In this document: piece after piece, positions 25,940-36,200 of the stretch | Layout of the letters: every line of letters starts with the position of its first letter | How positions within the stretch are numbered: the first letter of the stretch is position 1 | NCBI RefSeq assembly: GCF_011089895.1 | Contig: NZ_JAANAT010000001.1 | Span: 2,232,001-2,296,000 of the forward strand | Direction of reading: 5' to 3' | DNA: 64,000 nucleotides | Origin: Mucilaginibacter inviolabilis | Lineage (GTDB): Bacteria > Bacteroidota > Bacteroidia > Sphingobacteriales > Sphingobacteriaceae | Made by a program: the position numbers and the translations under genes | Notes under the pieces: model-generated | What the model was told of the DNA's origin: nothing | The model's database searches: none | What the model saw: only the letters and a program-made list of their open reading frames with translations

Positions 25940-26002
25940 TTCCCTCCCCACGGGAGGGGTGCGATGTATGGCGCGTAAAGGCAGGGAGGGTTTAGTCAAC
26001 GT
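25940..26002. repeat. Second copy of the 64-bp interspersed repeat
   Basis: Same order of words as 23736-23799: ACGGGAGGGGTGCGATG, ATGGCGC, TAAAGGCAGGGAGGG, ending TTTAG and CGT, with about six differences and a one-base gap. Both copies point the same way, 2.2 kb apart. Confidence 0.82.
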
Positions 26003-26063
26003 TGAAACCCCTTCCTCCCTTTCCCGAGGGAAGGAATCGCACAATCCCGGGCTTTTGACGGCC

Positions 26064-26136
26064 TGTCATCCTGAGCGCCGTCGAAGGATCGCGCGTAGAG
26101 GCCCGCCCACCATGCTTCGACGAGCTCAGCATGACA
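26064..26136. repeat. TGTCATCCTGAGC...GCTCAGCATGACA inverted repeat
   Basis: Left TGTCATCCTGAGC and right GCTCAGCATGACA, extended by CGTCGAAGG and GCTTCGACG; most of the 27 outer bases pair. Same family as 63722-63801. Confidence 0.8.
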
Positions 26137-26145
26137 CCCGTAAAT

Positions 26146-26182
26146 AAAAAAAGTCATTGCAAAAACCGCAATGACTTTTTTT
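26146..26182 (-). terminator. Terminator of ppc
   Basis: Perfect 15-bp arms AAAAAAAGTCATTGC/GCAATGACTTTTTTT with a 7-nt loop, 38 bp below the ppc stop, with a T-run on either strand. Confidence 0.9.
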
Positions 26183-26186
26183 AAAG

Positions 26187-26204
26187 TCTCCCCTTCAGGG
26201 GAGA
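26187..26204. repeat. TCTCCCC/GGGGAGA hairpin
   Basis: 7-bp arms with a TTCA loop immediately before the ppc stop. The following TTTAGAGGGGCGTCTC resembles the AAAGGGG-type repeats at 46.77 kb and 61.03 kb. Confidence 0.65.
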
Positions 26205-26220
26205 TTTAGAGGGGCGTCTC

Positions 26221-28794
26221 TTACGCCAGATTCCTGCCCGCGTTCACGATACCGTATACAGTACGGATCACGAGTTTATCATATATCTCAATCAATTCAC
26301 TATCCTCGCTGCTATTGAGCTTTTGTAAGGCATAATGTTGTATGATCACGAGTGGTAACACAATCTTTTCGCGGATGGCGATAGAACGGCGCTCAACCGG
26401 ATATTCTTCCATCAACACAGTACTGCCGGTCAGATCAAGCAACATTTCGCGGGTCAGTTCAAACTCGTTCTTCAGCATTTTCCAGAAAGCGCCGAACTTT
26501 TTGTCTTTCTCGAGATAAGCCGTTACCCTGAAATCAGATTTCGACATGGACATGGCGCAGTTATCCAGCATGGTTTTAAAGAAACCGGATGTTCTGTACA
26601 GTTCTTTTATTTCGAGCCAGTTGCCGCTGTCTTTCATCTTTTTCAAAGCGGTACCCACGCCATAAAAGCCAGGGATACTTTGTTTGAGTTGACTCCAGGA
26701 AGTTACAAAGCTGATGGCGCGCAGATCTTCCAGCTTTAATGGCGCGCCGGCATTTCGTTTGGTTGGGCGGCTGCTGATATTGATACGCGATAACAATTTA
26801 AGCGGACTGAATTTTTCCAGATACTCTACAAATAATGGGTGCGCGCGCAGGGCCATAAACAGTTCGTAACTTTCACTGGCCATTTCAGATATCAGGGCTT
26901 TATGCCTGTTATCCAGCAGGTCGTTATGGTTAGGATGCAAAGCAGATATGATACCCGCATTGATTAACTGCTCCATATTAAAACGGGCGGTCTCCACTGA
27001 GCCATATTGCGAGCTCACGGTTTGCCCCTGGATGGTCAGTTGGATATGATCATTGGCGATTTCGTTACCCATAGAAGCATAAAAACGATGTGTTTTACCA
27101 CCACCACGTGCCGGTGGGCCTCCCCTTCCATCAAAAAACGCCAGGCTGATATCATATTTGCGGGCCATGGCAGTCAACTCCACTTTAGCTTTATATATCG
27201 ACCAGTTGGCCATCAGGTAGCCACCATCTTTGGTACTGTCAGAAAAACCAAGCATAATGGTTTGCCTGTTACCGCGTTTTTTCAGATGCTCGGCATAGTA
27301 TGGATGTGTATATAACTGCTCCATGATCTCGGCCGCACGCGAAAGGTCGTTCACAGTTTCGAACAGTGGCATGAAGTCGACACTCAGGCTGTCTTTTTCC
27401 CATCCACTCCATAAAAACAGATCGATGAGCTGTAAAATATCAGATGCCTGCTGGCAATTGCTGATGATAAAACGCTGGCAGGCCTTTTCACCATTGGCTT
27501 GCTGAATTTCCTGCATCAGGCGAATGGTGTTCAGCGTATCCTGTGTCATGGCATCCGCATCAGACGGGCAATGGAAATCGGCTTCATTAAAGCTGATCTG
27601 TTTAAGTTTTCCTTCCTCATCCAGATCGGAATAACCTTTAACAATACCGGTTTTAATATTTTTTAAACTATAATCAAACACACTGCGCAAAACACGGCTA
27701 TCCTGACGGATATCCAATGTGGCAAAATAACAGCCAAACAAGCGTACCTTTTGGATCAGATTTTCTACAATATCTACAAACAAGCTATCATGATCGGTGA
27801 TGATGGTTTGTTTGATAGATTGCAGCAGGCTCATTAATTCGCCCTGCAGATTTTTAGAATCCGGATGTTCGTTGGCGTTCTTGTACAGCAATTTCTCCAG
27901 CTTAGCCATAGCCTTTTCCACACCACGGAAAGTGATACGGCGTTTAAGCACCCTAAAATCGCGGTAGTAACAACGGAACAGGCGCTGCCTTAAAAAGCTG
28001 GCTACCTCCTTAGTGGTTTGCGTATTTACATTAGGATTGCCGTCCCTATCGCCACCTGGCCAAAAGCCCAGTTCCAGCACACGGCTGCTGGCGGCATCAA
28101 TATCAAACTCCTCTTCGAGTTTGGATTGTATACCGGATACAGCATGGTAAAATATATTCTCCAAAAACCAGGACAAGCTAATGGCCTCGTCAACCGGTGT
28201 TGGTGATGTTTTGTTAAAGAATGGTGTTTTGCCCAATTGTTGCAGCAATACATCAATATTATTGATATCGTTGTTTTTTACGGCCTCAATCAGATCGGTC
28301 ATAATGCCCAGTACAGTGCCCGGATAAAACTGGGTTGGGTGAGCAGTGAGTACCAATCGTAAGGAAAAGTCTTTTAGCTTTTTGCTGATCTGCGCGCGTG
28401 TTTCCTCGCTGTTGGTAGCTTGTGCCAGCAGGCTTTGCAGGTTGCCCGAATCATCAAACTTACCCAGTTTATTAAAGGATGAATCTTCAATAGCATCAAA
28501 CAAAACCACCTGGCGTTCGATGTACTGGATAAACCTGAACATACGGTTGATCTGCTCGCGGTGATCGATATCCGGTACATACTTTTTAAAGAATGACTCA
28601 ATAATATCCGTCGGCGAGGCCTGCTTAATGGCACCTTTTTCGCAATGTGAACTAAAAAACGGCAATAAAATACCAGTATCCTTTACCTGATAAAACGGTA
28701 ATGTTTGAAATAAACTGTTATATAACTCAAACCTGGTTACAACCTCGTTATTAAAAGCTGTTTCCCGCTGACTGAGTTTTAAAGTTAATGACAT
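26221..28794 (-). CDS. ppc: Phosphoenolpyruvate carboxylase
   Basis: An 857-residue PEPC that adds bicarbonate to phosphoenolpyruvate to form oxaloacetate, refilling the TCA cycle. The catalytic His152 is in LVLTAHPTQFYPGTV; FWPGGDRDGNPNV at 244-256, GFSDSTKDGGYLMANW at 516-531 and the Gly-rich loop FDGRGGPPARGGG at 554-566 are all present. Length is in the short bacterial range. The C-terminus reads VNAGRNLA rather than the NTG ending known from enterobacterial and plant enzymes; this may be normal for the lineage. It stands alone with its own terminator. Confidence 0.96.
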   Translation of the reverse strand: MSLTLKLSQRETAFNNEVVTRFELYNSLFQTLPFYQVKDTGILLPFFSSHCEKGAIKQASPTDIIESFFKKYVPDIDHREQINRMFRFIQYIERQVVLFDAIEDSSFNKLGKFDDSGNLQSLLAQATNSEETRAQISKKLKDFSLRLVLTAHPTQFYPGTVLGIMTDLIEAVKNNDINNIDVLLQQLGKTPFFNKTSPTPVDEAISLSWFLENIFYHAVSGIQSKLEEEFDIDAASSRVLELGFWPGGDRDGNPNVNTQTTKEVASFLRQRLFRCYYRDFRVLKRRITFRGVEKAMAKLEKLLYKNANEHPDSKNLQGELMSLLQSIKQTIITDHDSLFVDIVENLIQKVRLFGCYFATLDIRQDSRVLRSVFDYSLKNIKTGIVKGYSDLDEEGKLKQISFNEADFHCPSDADAMTQDTLNTIRLMQEIQQANGEKACQRFIISNCQQASDILQLIDLFLWSGWEKDSLSVDFMPLFETVNDLSRAAEIMEQLYTHPYYAEHLKKRGNRQTIMLGFSDSTKDGGYLMANWSIYKAKVELTAMARKYDISLAFFDGRGGPPARGGGKTHRFYASMGNEIANDHIQLTIQGQTVSSQYGSVETARFNMEQLINAGIISALHPNHNDLLDNRHKALISEMASESYELFMALRAHPLFVEYLEKFSPLKLLSRINISSRPTKRNAGAPLKLEDLRAISFVTSWSQLKQSIPGFYGVGTALKKMKDSGNWLEIKELYRTSGFFKTMLDNCAMSMSKSDFRVTAYLEKDKKFGAFWKMLKNEFELTREMLLDLTGSTVLMEEYPVERRSIAIREKIVLPLVIIQHYALQKLNSSEDSELIEIYDKLVIRTVYGIVNAGRNLA

Positions 28795-29087
28795 AGTTCG
28801 AAAATAATTGGGTTAAAATTGAATGGTGCCGGCTATTGCGCAAAACCGGGGGTGAATTTAATTATCTAAAATTAAATTTCAACTAAAAGTAATAAATTTA
28901 ATAATATTATTATGAATTTGATATCAAATTTACTAAAACAGGATGAAAAAATTTAATTATTGTAAATTTACAACCTGATTTAAAATCAAAATGATATTAA
29001 AGAAATTATATGGTTTAGCTGTAAGCAAAGATTTTTATAACTTGCCTGTGTATTGCTCCGCAGTAGCCAAAAACAAACACTATTTTG

Positions 29088-31235
29088 ATGAATATTAACA
29101 CCAGGGAAATAAAAAGCTTTTTTTACAGCCAGTATTTTTCTGACGGTTTACGCATAACAGCGGGTATACTACTACCCTCGCTGATATTGCTGGAGTTTAA
29201 CCAGTTTGATCTGGGCCTTACTTTTAGTTTGGGTGCACTTTGTATCTGTGTAATTGACAATCCCGGTCCGGTTACACACAAGCGCAACTCTATGGCTATA
29301 GGCAACTTATGCCTTTTTCTGGTAGCCGCCATTACCGGTTTTGCCCGGCTTAATTTATATACATTGGGGTTAGAGATCACCTTGTTCTCGTTCCTGTTCT
29401 CTATGTTTACGGTTTATGGTAACCGCGCTGCATCTGTAGGTACCTGTTCGCTGCTTATCATGATATTTATGATGGATAAAGCGCAGCCCCCGGGCAACGT
29501 GTTGTGGTACAGCGCCACTATCCTGGTAGGTGGTTTATGGTACATGGCTTTCAGTCTGATATTTTTTGGTATAAGACCTTACCGTGCAGCGCAACAGGCA
29601 TTGGGTGAAAATATAGCCGATATTGCCAGATTTTTACGTATCAAAGCCGACTTTTATTTACCAGATAAAGATATTGACGACAATTACCGTAAACTGGTAT
29701 CGCAACAGATACAGGTAAGCCAGCATCAGGATGCCGTGCGCGAATTGCTGTTTAAAAGCCGGGTATTGGTTAAAGAATCAACCGGGGCCAGCAGGATATT
29801 GGTATTAACTTTTGTTGACCTGGTAGATATGTTTGAGCAGATCATGGCTACCCACTATGATTATAGTGAGATACGTGACCGATTTAAAGATACGGGCATC
29901 CTGAATGAAATTTCCCGCATTTTGCAACATACGGCAGATGAGCTGGATGAGATAGCCTATATGGTATTATCAAACGCCAGGAACCGTCATATTACCGATT
30001 TTAACATTGAGCTGGAAAAGCTGAAGTTAAAGATAGATGATATTGGCAAAAACAATCAGGAGATCAGTAACCTGGTGCTCAAAAAAATCTTGATCAACCT
30101 GCGCGATCTGAGCGACAGTATCAATAATGTATATAATTATTATCACTCCAAAACTGCTGCTAAATCAACTGAATTACGCGGCGATGTGGAGTACTCCCAA
30201 TTTGTAACACACCAGGATTATGCCCCGCATATTTTCTTTGATAATTTCACGCTGGACTCGGGAGCTTTTAAACATGCCTTGCGCGTATCCTTAGTTTGCC
30301 TGGTGGGCTTTATTACAGCCAAAACAGTGGCTCAGGGACATCATAGCTATTGGGTACTACTTACTATCATCGTAATCCTGAAACCCGGTTTTAGCCTATC
30401 TAAACAGCGTAATTACCAGCGCCTTATCGGTACCATTTGCGGTGGCACTATTGGCATACTCATTTTAAGTTTTATACCAAACACTACGGCGCAATTTGTA
30501 TTCCTGATGACATTTATGATAGGCACTTATAGTTTTTCGAGGCTCAATTATGTGGTCAGTGTGATTTTCATGACCCCTTACGTGCTTATCCTGTTCAAGT
30601 TTCTTGGTGTAGGCCTTTTGAATGTGGCACAGGAACGTATACTGGATACGCTCATCGGGTCGTCTATCGCGTTCATAGCAAGTTACCTGATATTTCCAAC
30701 CTGGGAGTTTGATCAGATACAGGAAACCCTTCGCGACGTAGTGGTAGCCAATATCAACTACCTCATAACTATTGCCGAAAACTTATCAGGCAAAATAACC
30801 GGCACTACTATGTACAAACTGGCCCGTAAGGATGTATATGTAAAATCGGCCAACTTATCGGCTGCCTTTGAGCGGATGACATCTGAACCCAAAAGCAAGC
30901 AGCGTAAAGTAAAGGAGGTACATAAGTTTGTGGTTTTAAACCACATTCTGTCATCGTATATAGCTAACATAGCATCAGGGTTGGCAAAAAAGGAATCACA
31001 GCTACCCTATCCCGAGGCACTTAAGTTAGTTAAGAAAAGTATATCCGTATTAAACGAAAGCAACAAAAAGCTTCAGGGACAACCTATTGAGTTCAATATA
31101 GGCAAAACAACAACCGTTAGTGAAACTGACAAGATTGAACTATCAGCAGAGGATACTTTACTGAAAGAACAATTAGGTTTTATTAATAAAATCAGTTACG
31201 ATATCGCAAAAATAACTGATAACATCCTGCAATAA
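29088..31235 (+). CDS. FUSC family inner-membrane transporter
   Basis: A 715-residue protein of the fusaric acid resistance-like (FUSC, YccS/YhfK) family. The ATG at 29088 is used in place of an upstream TTG. Two blocks of six or so membrane helices are separated by a soluble domain: block one near residues 18-155 (LLEFNQFDLGLTFSLGALCI, FFGIRPYRAAQQ) and block two near 400-530 with ILKPGFSLSKQRNYQRLIGT, the typical FUSC signature. The helical middle (160-390) is the YccS-like cytoplasmic part. Efflux of aromatic acids or polyamine-type compounds is proposed for relatives; substrate unknown. Confidence 0.92.
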   Translation: MNINTREIKSFFYSQYFSDGLRITAGILLPSLILLEFNQFDLGLTFSLGALCICVIDNPGPVTHKRNSMAIGNLCLFLVAAITGFARLNLYTLGLEITLFSFLFSMFTVYGNRAASVGTCSLLIMIFMMDKAQPPGNVLWYSATILVGGLWYMAFSLIFFGIRPYRAAQQALGENIADIARFLRIKADFYLPDKDIDDNYRKLVSQQIQVSQHQDAVRELLFKSRVLVKESTGASRILVLTFVDLVDMFEQIMATHYDYSEIRDRFKDTGILNEISRILQHTADELDEIAYMVLSNARNRHITDFNIELEKLKLKIDDIGKNNQEISNLVLKKILINLRDLSDSINNVYNYYHSKTAAKSTELRGDVEYSQFVTHQDYAPHIFFDNFTLDSGAFKHALRVSLVCLVGFITAKTVAQGHHSYWVLLTIIVILKPGFSLSKQRNYQRLIGTICGGTIGILILSFIPNTTAQFVFLMTFMIGTYSFSRLNYVVSVIFMTPYVLILFKFLGVGLLNVAQERILDTLIGSSIAFIASYLIFPTWEFDQIQETLRDVVVANINYLITIAENLSGKITGTTMYKLARKDVYVKSANLSAAFERMTSEPKSKQRKVKEVHKFVVLNHILSSYIANIASGLAKKESQLPYPEALKLVKKSISVLNESNKKLQGQPIEFNIGKTTTVSETDKIELSAEDTLLKEQLGFINKISYDIAKITDNILQ

Positions 31236-31271
31236 AAAACCAAATCAATACTCATTGTATATTATAGCGCT

Positions 31272-31436
31272 TTAACTCGTAGGCGTGACCTTTTTTGTAT
31301 GATTACAATTGTTTTTTGCACAATGCTTAGCATAAGTTTTAGCACATACTTTGCTGCTTTTGGGATGTTTTTTTTCTAAACCCGGGGAGTTAAAAAATAC
31401 CCCGCCGGTAATAGCCAATATGATTAAAGTTTTCAT
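31272..31436 (-). CDS. Small secreted Cys/His-containing peptide (54 residues)
   Basis: An ATG at 31436 opens 54 codons ending in TAA at 31272. The first 18 residues (MKTLIILAITGGVFFNSP) look like a signal sequence, followed by a basic stretch EKKHPKSSKVCAKTYAKH and CAKNNCNHTKK. Three Cys and three His in about 25 residues (C31, C39, C44; H24, H38, H46) suggest metal or heme binding. It is short, but it has a signal-like start and lies between the FUSC gene and a terminator, which speaks for it. Family not recognised. Confidence 0.5.
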   Translation of the reverse strand: MKTLIILAITGGVFFNSPGLEKKHPKSSKVCAKTYAKHCAKNNCNHTKKVTPTS

Positions 31437-31569
31437 GTTTAGGTGTTTGGATGCCTATATGACGAAAGTAAATGGCAAAACGTTACAATCAATTTAAAAA
31501 AAAGTGATTTCGGCCTATCTACAATCAAGTAATATATTAATAAACAGCCAATTAAATGTTTATATATAA

Positions 31570-31602
31570 AAAAAGTCAGTGACCTCGCGTTACTGACTTT
31601 TT
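31570..31602 (-). terminator. Terminator-like hairpin, either strand
   Basis: AAAAAGTCAGT and ACTGACTTTTT arms with an 11-nt loop and T or A runs on either side. It is the second hairpin below susD. Confidence 0.78.
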
Positions 31603-31735
31603 AATTAACTATTAACTGACCAAATATCTTAACGAAAACTACTTGGCTGCTACAAACATAGTACGTAAATCAAAAACAGGATATGTGAAAATCACCCATC
31701 ATGCTTATGTATATAAGTTTCGAATTGTGCAAAAA

Positions 31736-31770
31736 CAACACAGGCCGCTCAAAATGAGCAGCCTGTGTTG
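31736..31770 (-). terminator. Terminator of the susCD operon
   Basis: CAACACAGGC/GCCTGTGTTG arms; on the minus strand the stem is followed by TTTTT. The inner GCTCA/TGAGC pair also closes. It starts 23 bp below the susD stop. Confidence 0.85.
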
Positions 31771-31792
31771 TTAATATTAATTATGATACTGA

Positions 31793-33217
31793 TTAATAAC
31801 CAGGATTTTGTTGTGGTTTTATAGCAGGGTTTGCATCCAACTCAGCCTGTGGAATAGGCAGAATAGTTTTTGGATCTGTGGCAACTAAGCTACATTGCGG
31901 CGAACTAACCGCTAGTGGACTGGTACAAAAAGCACCCCGATCCATTGTTAAACCATTCCTCATCAGATCAAAGAAACGTTGTCCTTCAAACATAAACTCT
32001 CTCCTTCTTTCTGACAAAATTTCGGTCAATAACGGCGCTCCTGTAACACCGCTAAGGGCTGTTAATCCGCGATTGGTTTTGATGGAATTTAAATCAGCCA
32101 GAGCCTGGGCATCCTGACCCCCGATTTTGTTTTCGGCTTCGGCTCTGTTTAAGATAATCTCAGACAGACGTAATACTTTCGTGCTATATAAACCTTGAAT
32201 ACCACTCTGACCTGCAAACTTCTTATTTTCAAGTTCGCTTGGGCTACCTGCGAACGGCGCTATAAATGAAGTGTATCTTACGTCGTTAGTTTTGTCAAAT
32301 ATAGCAGTCAAATTAGGAGATACCCTGATATCCCCATAACCTGGTTTCAAATATATCTGACCCAAGTTATCCGATCCCTGGCTTTCAATTACATTAAAAT
32401 TAACGGTAAAGATTTCTTCCGGTGTTCCGGGAGCACTGTAAAAGGTTGGCAGATCAGCTGCTGCAGTCACTTTAAAATCGGTATTGGCGATAACTGTATT
32501 TGCTTCAGCTATAGTATTTGCATAATCGCCTTTATATAAATAAACTCTTGACAACAATGCAGAAGCCGCAAATTTGCTTGCAGTAACTTTTGTTGCAGCT
32601 GTAGTACTAGCCAAAAGACCTTTCGCCGCTGTAAGATCGCTAATAATCCTATCGTAAACTTCACTTACGGTATTTCTGGCCGGATAAAGTGTTACATCAG
32701 AAACCAGAACAACAGGCACACCTAATTGAGCTCCGTTTCCTTGGTTATAAGGTTTAGCATATAGCCTAACAAGGTCAAAATAACCAAGCGCTCTTATAAA
32801 CAAGGCTTGTCCTTTTGCCAGATCTTTAGCTCCCTGATCTCCTGAAACTTTATCTACGCTGTTGATAATGTTATTAGCCCGGGCTATTGATACATAAATT
32901 GATGTCCATATAGCAAGCGCGTCAGCATCATTCGAGGCATAAGTTCTTTGAAAAGTACTCAGGTACCTGTTACTATTAGCTACAGAAAGATATACATCAT
33001 CTGCACTCAGATCACCATATACGTATAAAGATCGCCCATAATAATTTACACTTTGTAAACTTGAATACATCCCTACTACGGCAGAGTTCACCCCAGCCAG
33101 GGTACTTAAGGCTTCGGTTGTGTTTAATGAACTTTTGGGGTTTAGATTAAGCTGCTTTGTACAAGCAACAAAAACCACCACCAACATCACCACACTCAGT
33201 TTTAAAATCTTTTTCAT
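31793..33217 (-). CDS. SusD/RagB family outer-membrane nutrient-binding lipoprotein
   Basis: A 474-residue lipoprotein (lipobox VFVAC, Cys19; the mature protein starts CTKQLNLNPKSSLNTTEAL). Tetratricopeptide-like helices run from residue 50 on, such as ALFIRALGYFDLVRLYAKPY, and the C-terminal signature is SEIILNRAEAENKI and LSERRREFMFEGQRFFDLMR. It binds a glycan or other ligand on the outer surface and forms a lid for the SusC barrel encoded upstream (24 bp gap). No enzyme of the same locus follows. Confidence 0.96.
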   Translation of the reverse strand: MKKILKLSVVMLVVVFVACTKQLNLNPKSSLNTTEALSTLAGVNSAVVGMYSSLQSVNYYGRSLYVYGDLSADDVYLSVANSNRYLSTFQRTYASNDADALAIWTSIYVSIARANNIINSVDKVSGDQGAKDLAKGQALFIRALGYFDLVRLYAKPYNQGNGAQLGVPVVLVSDVTLYPARNTVSEVYDRIISDLTAAKGLLASTTAATKVTASKFAASALLSRVYLYKGDYANTIAEANTVIANTDFKVTAAADLPTFYSAPGTPEEIFTVNFNVIESQGSDNLGQIYLKPGYGDIRVSPNLTAIFDKTNDVRYTSFIAPFAGSPSELENKKFAGQSGIQGLYSTKVLRLSEIILNRAEAENKIGGQDAQALADLNSIKTNRGLTALSGVTGAPLLTEILSERRREFMFEGQRFFDLMRNGLTMDRGAFCTSPLAVSSPQCSLVATDPKTILPIPQAELDANPAIKPQQNPGY

Positions 33218-33241
33218 AATATATATTCTAACTATTATAAT

Positions 33242-36200
33242 TTATAATAAGGATACCTTTATCCCGGCAGTAACACTTTTACTTGAAGGATATTTGAATA
33301 CATCATTACCATTCAACGCATTTTCAGGATCTACACCTTTATAGCTGGTAATGGTTATTAGGTTAACCCCGGTAACAAAAAACCTTAATGACGAAAGCTG
33401 TAATCTGTGTGCAATGTCTGAAGGTAATGAATAGCCTAATGATACTGTTCTTAACCTCAGGTAATTCCCACTTTCCAGGTAACGGGTTGATGGATTAGAT
33501 GAGTTTTTATTACCATTGGGAGATGGTTTTGGTCTTTCAGCAATTTGCCCTGGAGTAGTCCAGTAATCTTTATCTGCGTCCTTATAATAAGCCCATTGCC
33601 AGCGCTGACCGTCTGAATCCAGGTAAGATAAAGTTTGATCATACACTTTTGCACCGGTAACAGCGTATACAAAGAAAGAGAAATCAAATCCCTGATATCT
33701 GAATGTATTACCCATTCCAAAATTGAATTTAGGAATAGATGAACCTACGAATTTTCTATTCTCTGTTCTGCTGGCGATGGTATAGCTATTTGTTGTTGTT
33801 TTTCCGTCAGCAAGATACCATAGCGGGTCACCATTCTTAGGATCAACACCTGCCCATACTGGCAAGAACCATGAATTAAGAGGCTGCCCTACACTTGTTC
33901 TGCCCAAGGTACCTCCAGCAATATCCTGATTGTTGAAAAGCCCGGTAACTACGTTTTTGTTATATGAAAAGTTAAAGTCTGTAGTCCAGTTAAATCCATT
34001 TTTCGATTTAAAGTTATCGCTACTCAAAGTAGCTTCATAACCTTTATTTTCGATAGCTGCAATATTTCTGAATGTAGAGGTAAAGCCGCTTGTTCTGGAT
34101 ACAGGGACACTTAACAGGGCCGAAGTTGATTTTTTGTTATAATAATCAAGAGTTGCTCTTAAACGTCCATCAAAAAATCCTGTTTCTAAGCCCACATCAA
34201 ATTGTCTGCTTTTTTCCCAGGTCAAAACCGGGTTACCAGGTGTACTTGGGGCACTACCCGCTGTACCGTTATAAGTTATACCTGAATAGGTATACAGTGG
34301 TTGAGCCAGGTAGTTGTTTGGTAAGCCAGTGACAGGATCAACAGGGAAGGTAGCCACACCTGATGTACCATAGCTTGAGCGTAAACGTAAATCAGAAAAA
34401 ATAGTCTGATTTTTCATAAACGCTTCATCAATAATTTTCCATGATGCACCAAAAGAGTAAAAATTTGCATATCTGTTATCAGCACTGAATCTGGAGGATC
34501 CATCTCTTCTGATAGAAGACGTTAAGGTGTATTTGTTATCAAATGTATAGTTAAGTTGTCCTAAATAGGATAAGAAAGAATACTCTGATTGTCCGCCGCC
34601 TACTGCATTAGGTGTACCAAATGTACCTAGCTCCTGCAATTTGGGATTTGCGCTTCCTTTTCCATCGGCAAGGATAAAGCTGGAATTATATCTTTGGTAT
34701 TCTGTTAAAACCAGGTAGTCAAACTGATGACGCTTGTCCTTTGAACTAGCCTGTCCGTACAATGATGACTGAGAGGTAAACGTGTAAGTATTATTTTGAG
34801 TCTGGATTAACTCACCGCTGGTAGCTGGTGTTGCACCAATTCCATTACCTGTTGTTGGATCGAAATAGGTTTTAACAGCAGCCTGGATCAAATCTATACC
34901 TACGGTTTGTTTCGCACTTAACCATGGCGTGATTTTAATATCAGCATAACCTTTTCCTAACCCCCTAAACTGTTTTACTTTAGTATAATTCAGTGCGTTA
35001 GAGTATAAAAAGTTGTCACCTGAAAAACCTCCGTAATCTGGTTCTTGTCCTGTATACAATGATCCATCAGGTTTGTAAGGATAAACATGGAGCGGGCTGT
35101 TTACAAAAGCACTTAAGATGGGGCTGGAGTAGAGATTGCCGGCATCAGCATCTTTTTGATTAGAAAAAGATGTATTAAATGATAAACCTACTTTTAACCA
35201 GGTTCTTGGTTTGCTGTCAACATTTAAATTTGAAGTAAATCTTTCAAAATTTGAATTCGGAACAGTTCCATCCTGTTTAAAATAACCCAATGATAAGGAA
35301 TGAGTAGTTTTATCAGTTCCTCCTCTGATACCCAAATCATAAGTTTGTGTACTGCCGTGTTTAAATGCAGCATCCAACCAGTCAAATGTTTTATTTAACA
35401 TTGATGCAGGATACTGCGCATCTATATCAGCCTGGCTTGTTCCGTTAAGAGCTAAAACTGAACGTTCGTAATTATAAGTTTGTGCTCCGCTCATCAAGCC
35501 AAATTTTCCAAAACTTGGTCTTACGGTACCTGCCTGCGCGCTGAAATCGATAGTTGATTCGCCGGCTTTACCTCTTTTTGTTGTAATAACGATTACACCG
35601 TTAGCTCCTCTTGAACCATATAACGCCAGAGCCGAAGCATCTTTCAATACGGTTACGCTTTCGATATCATTAGGGTTCATGTTTGACAAGATGTCGTTAC
35701 TGTTTGTACCTGCAACTTGTGCCCCATCTATGGCAAACTGCCCTCTTTCCACAATAATTCCGTCAACTACATAAATTGGTGACGAAGAAGCTGAAATAGA
35801 ACCAACTCCACGGATCCTGACATCTGATGATGCACCAGGCTGTCCTGATGTACTCATAACAGTAACACCCGCTGCTTTACCTTGTAATACGTCATTGATA
35901 TTGGTTAAAGGAACATCTTGAATATCTTTTGACTTAACTAAAGAGGAAGAAATGGCCGACTTTCCTTTTTCCTGAGAAAGATAGCCTGTAATAACCACCT
36001 CGGCTAAGGCCTTTGAATCGGCGCTTAAAACCACATCAATATTGGTTTTACCTTCGATAGCGATATCCCGTGAAGTATAGCCTATAAAACTAAATACAAG
36101 CGTTGAGCCAGCGGGCGCGCTGATGGTATACTTACCATTTAAATTGGTTTGGCCACCGGTATTGGTACCTTTTATTTTTACTGATGCCCCAGGTATAGGC

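Larger units (their letters stand above)
25850..26220. other. Repeat-packed intergenic region
   Basis: 371 bp containing no gene. It holds, in order, a GC-rich palindrome pair, a copy of the 64-bp interspersed repeat, a TGTCAT...ATGACA element, the ppc terminator and a TCTCCCC hairpin, so nearly all bases are accounted for by repeats. Confidence 0.7.
31437..31792. other. Gap below susD with terminators and a possible gene relic
   Basis: 356 bp between the small peptide and susD. It holds the terminators at 31570-31602 and 31736-31770. Between them the minus strand reads IFTYPVFDLRTMFVAAK then a stop (31639-31689), preceded closely by a stop, which looks like the end of a lost gene. Confidence 0.45.

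Noticed and set aside
25859..26044. Open frame with RAIHRTPPVGREL
   Set aside because: The same peptide comes from the repeat at 23.74 kb; it is a product of reading the repeat, not a gene.
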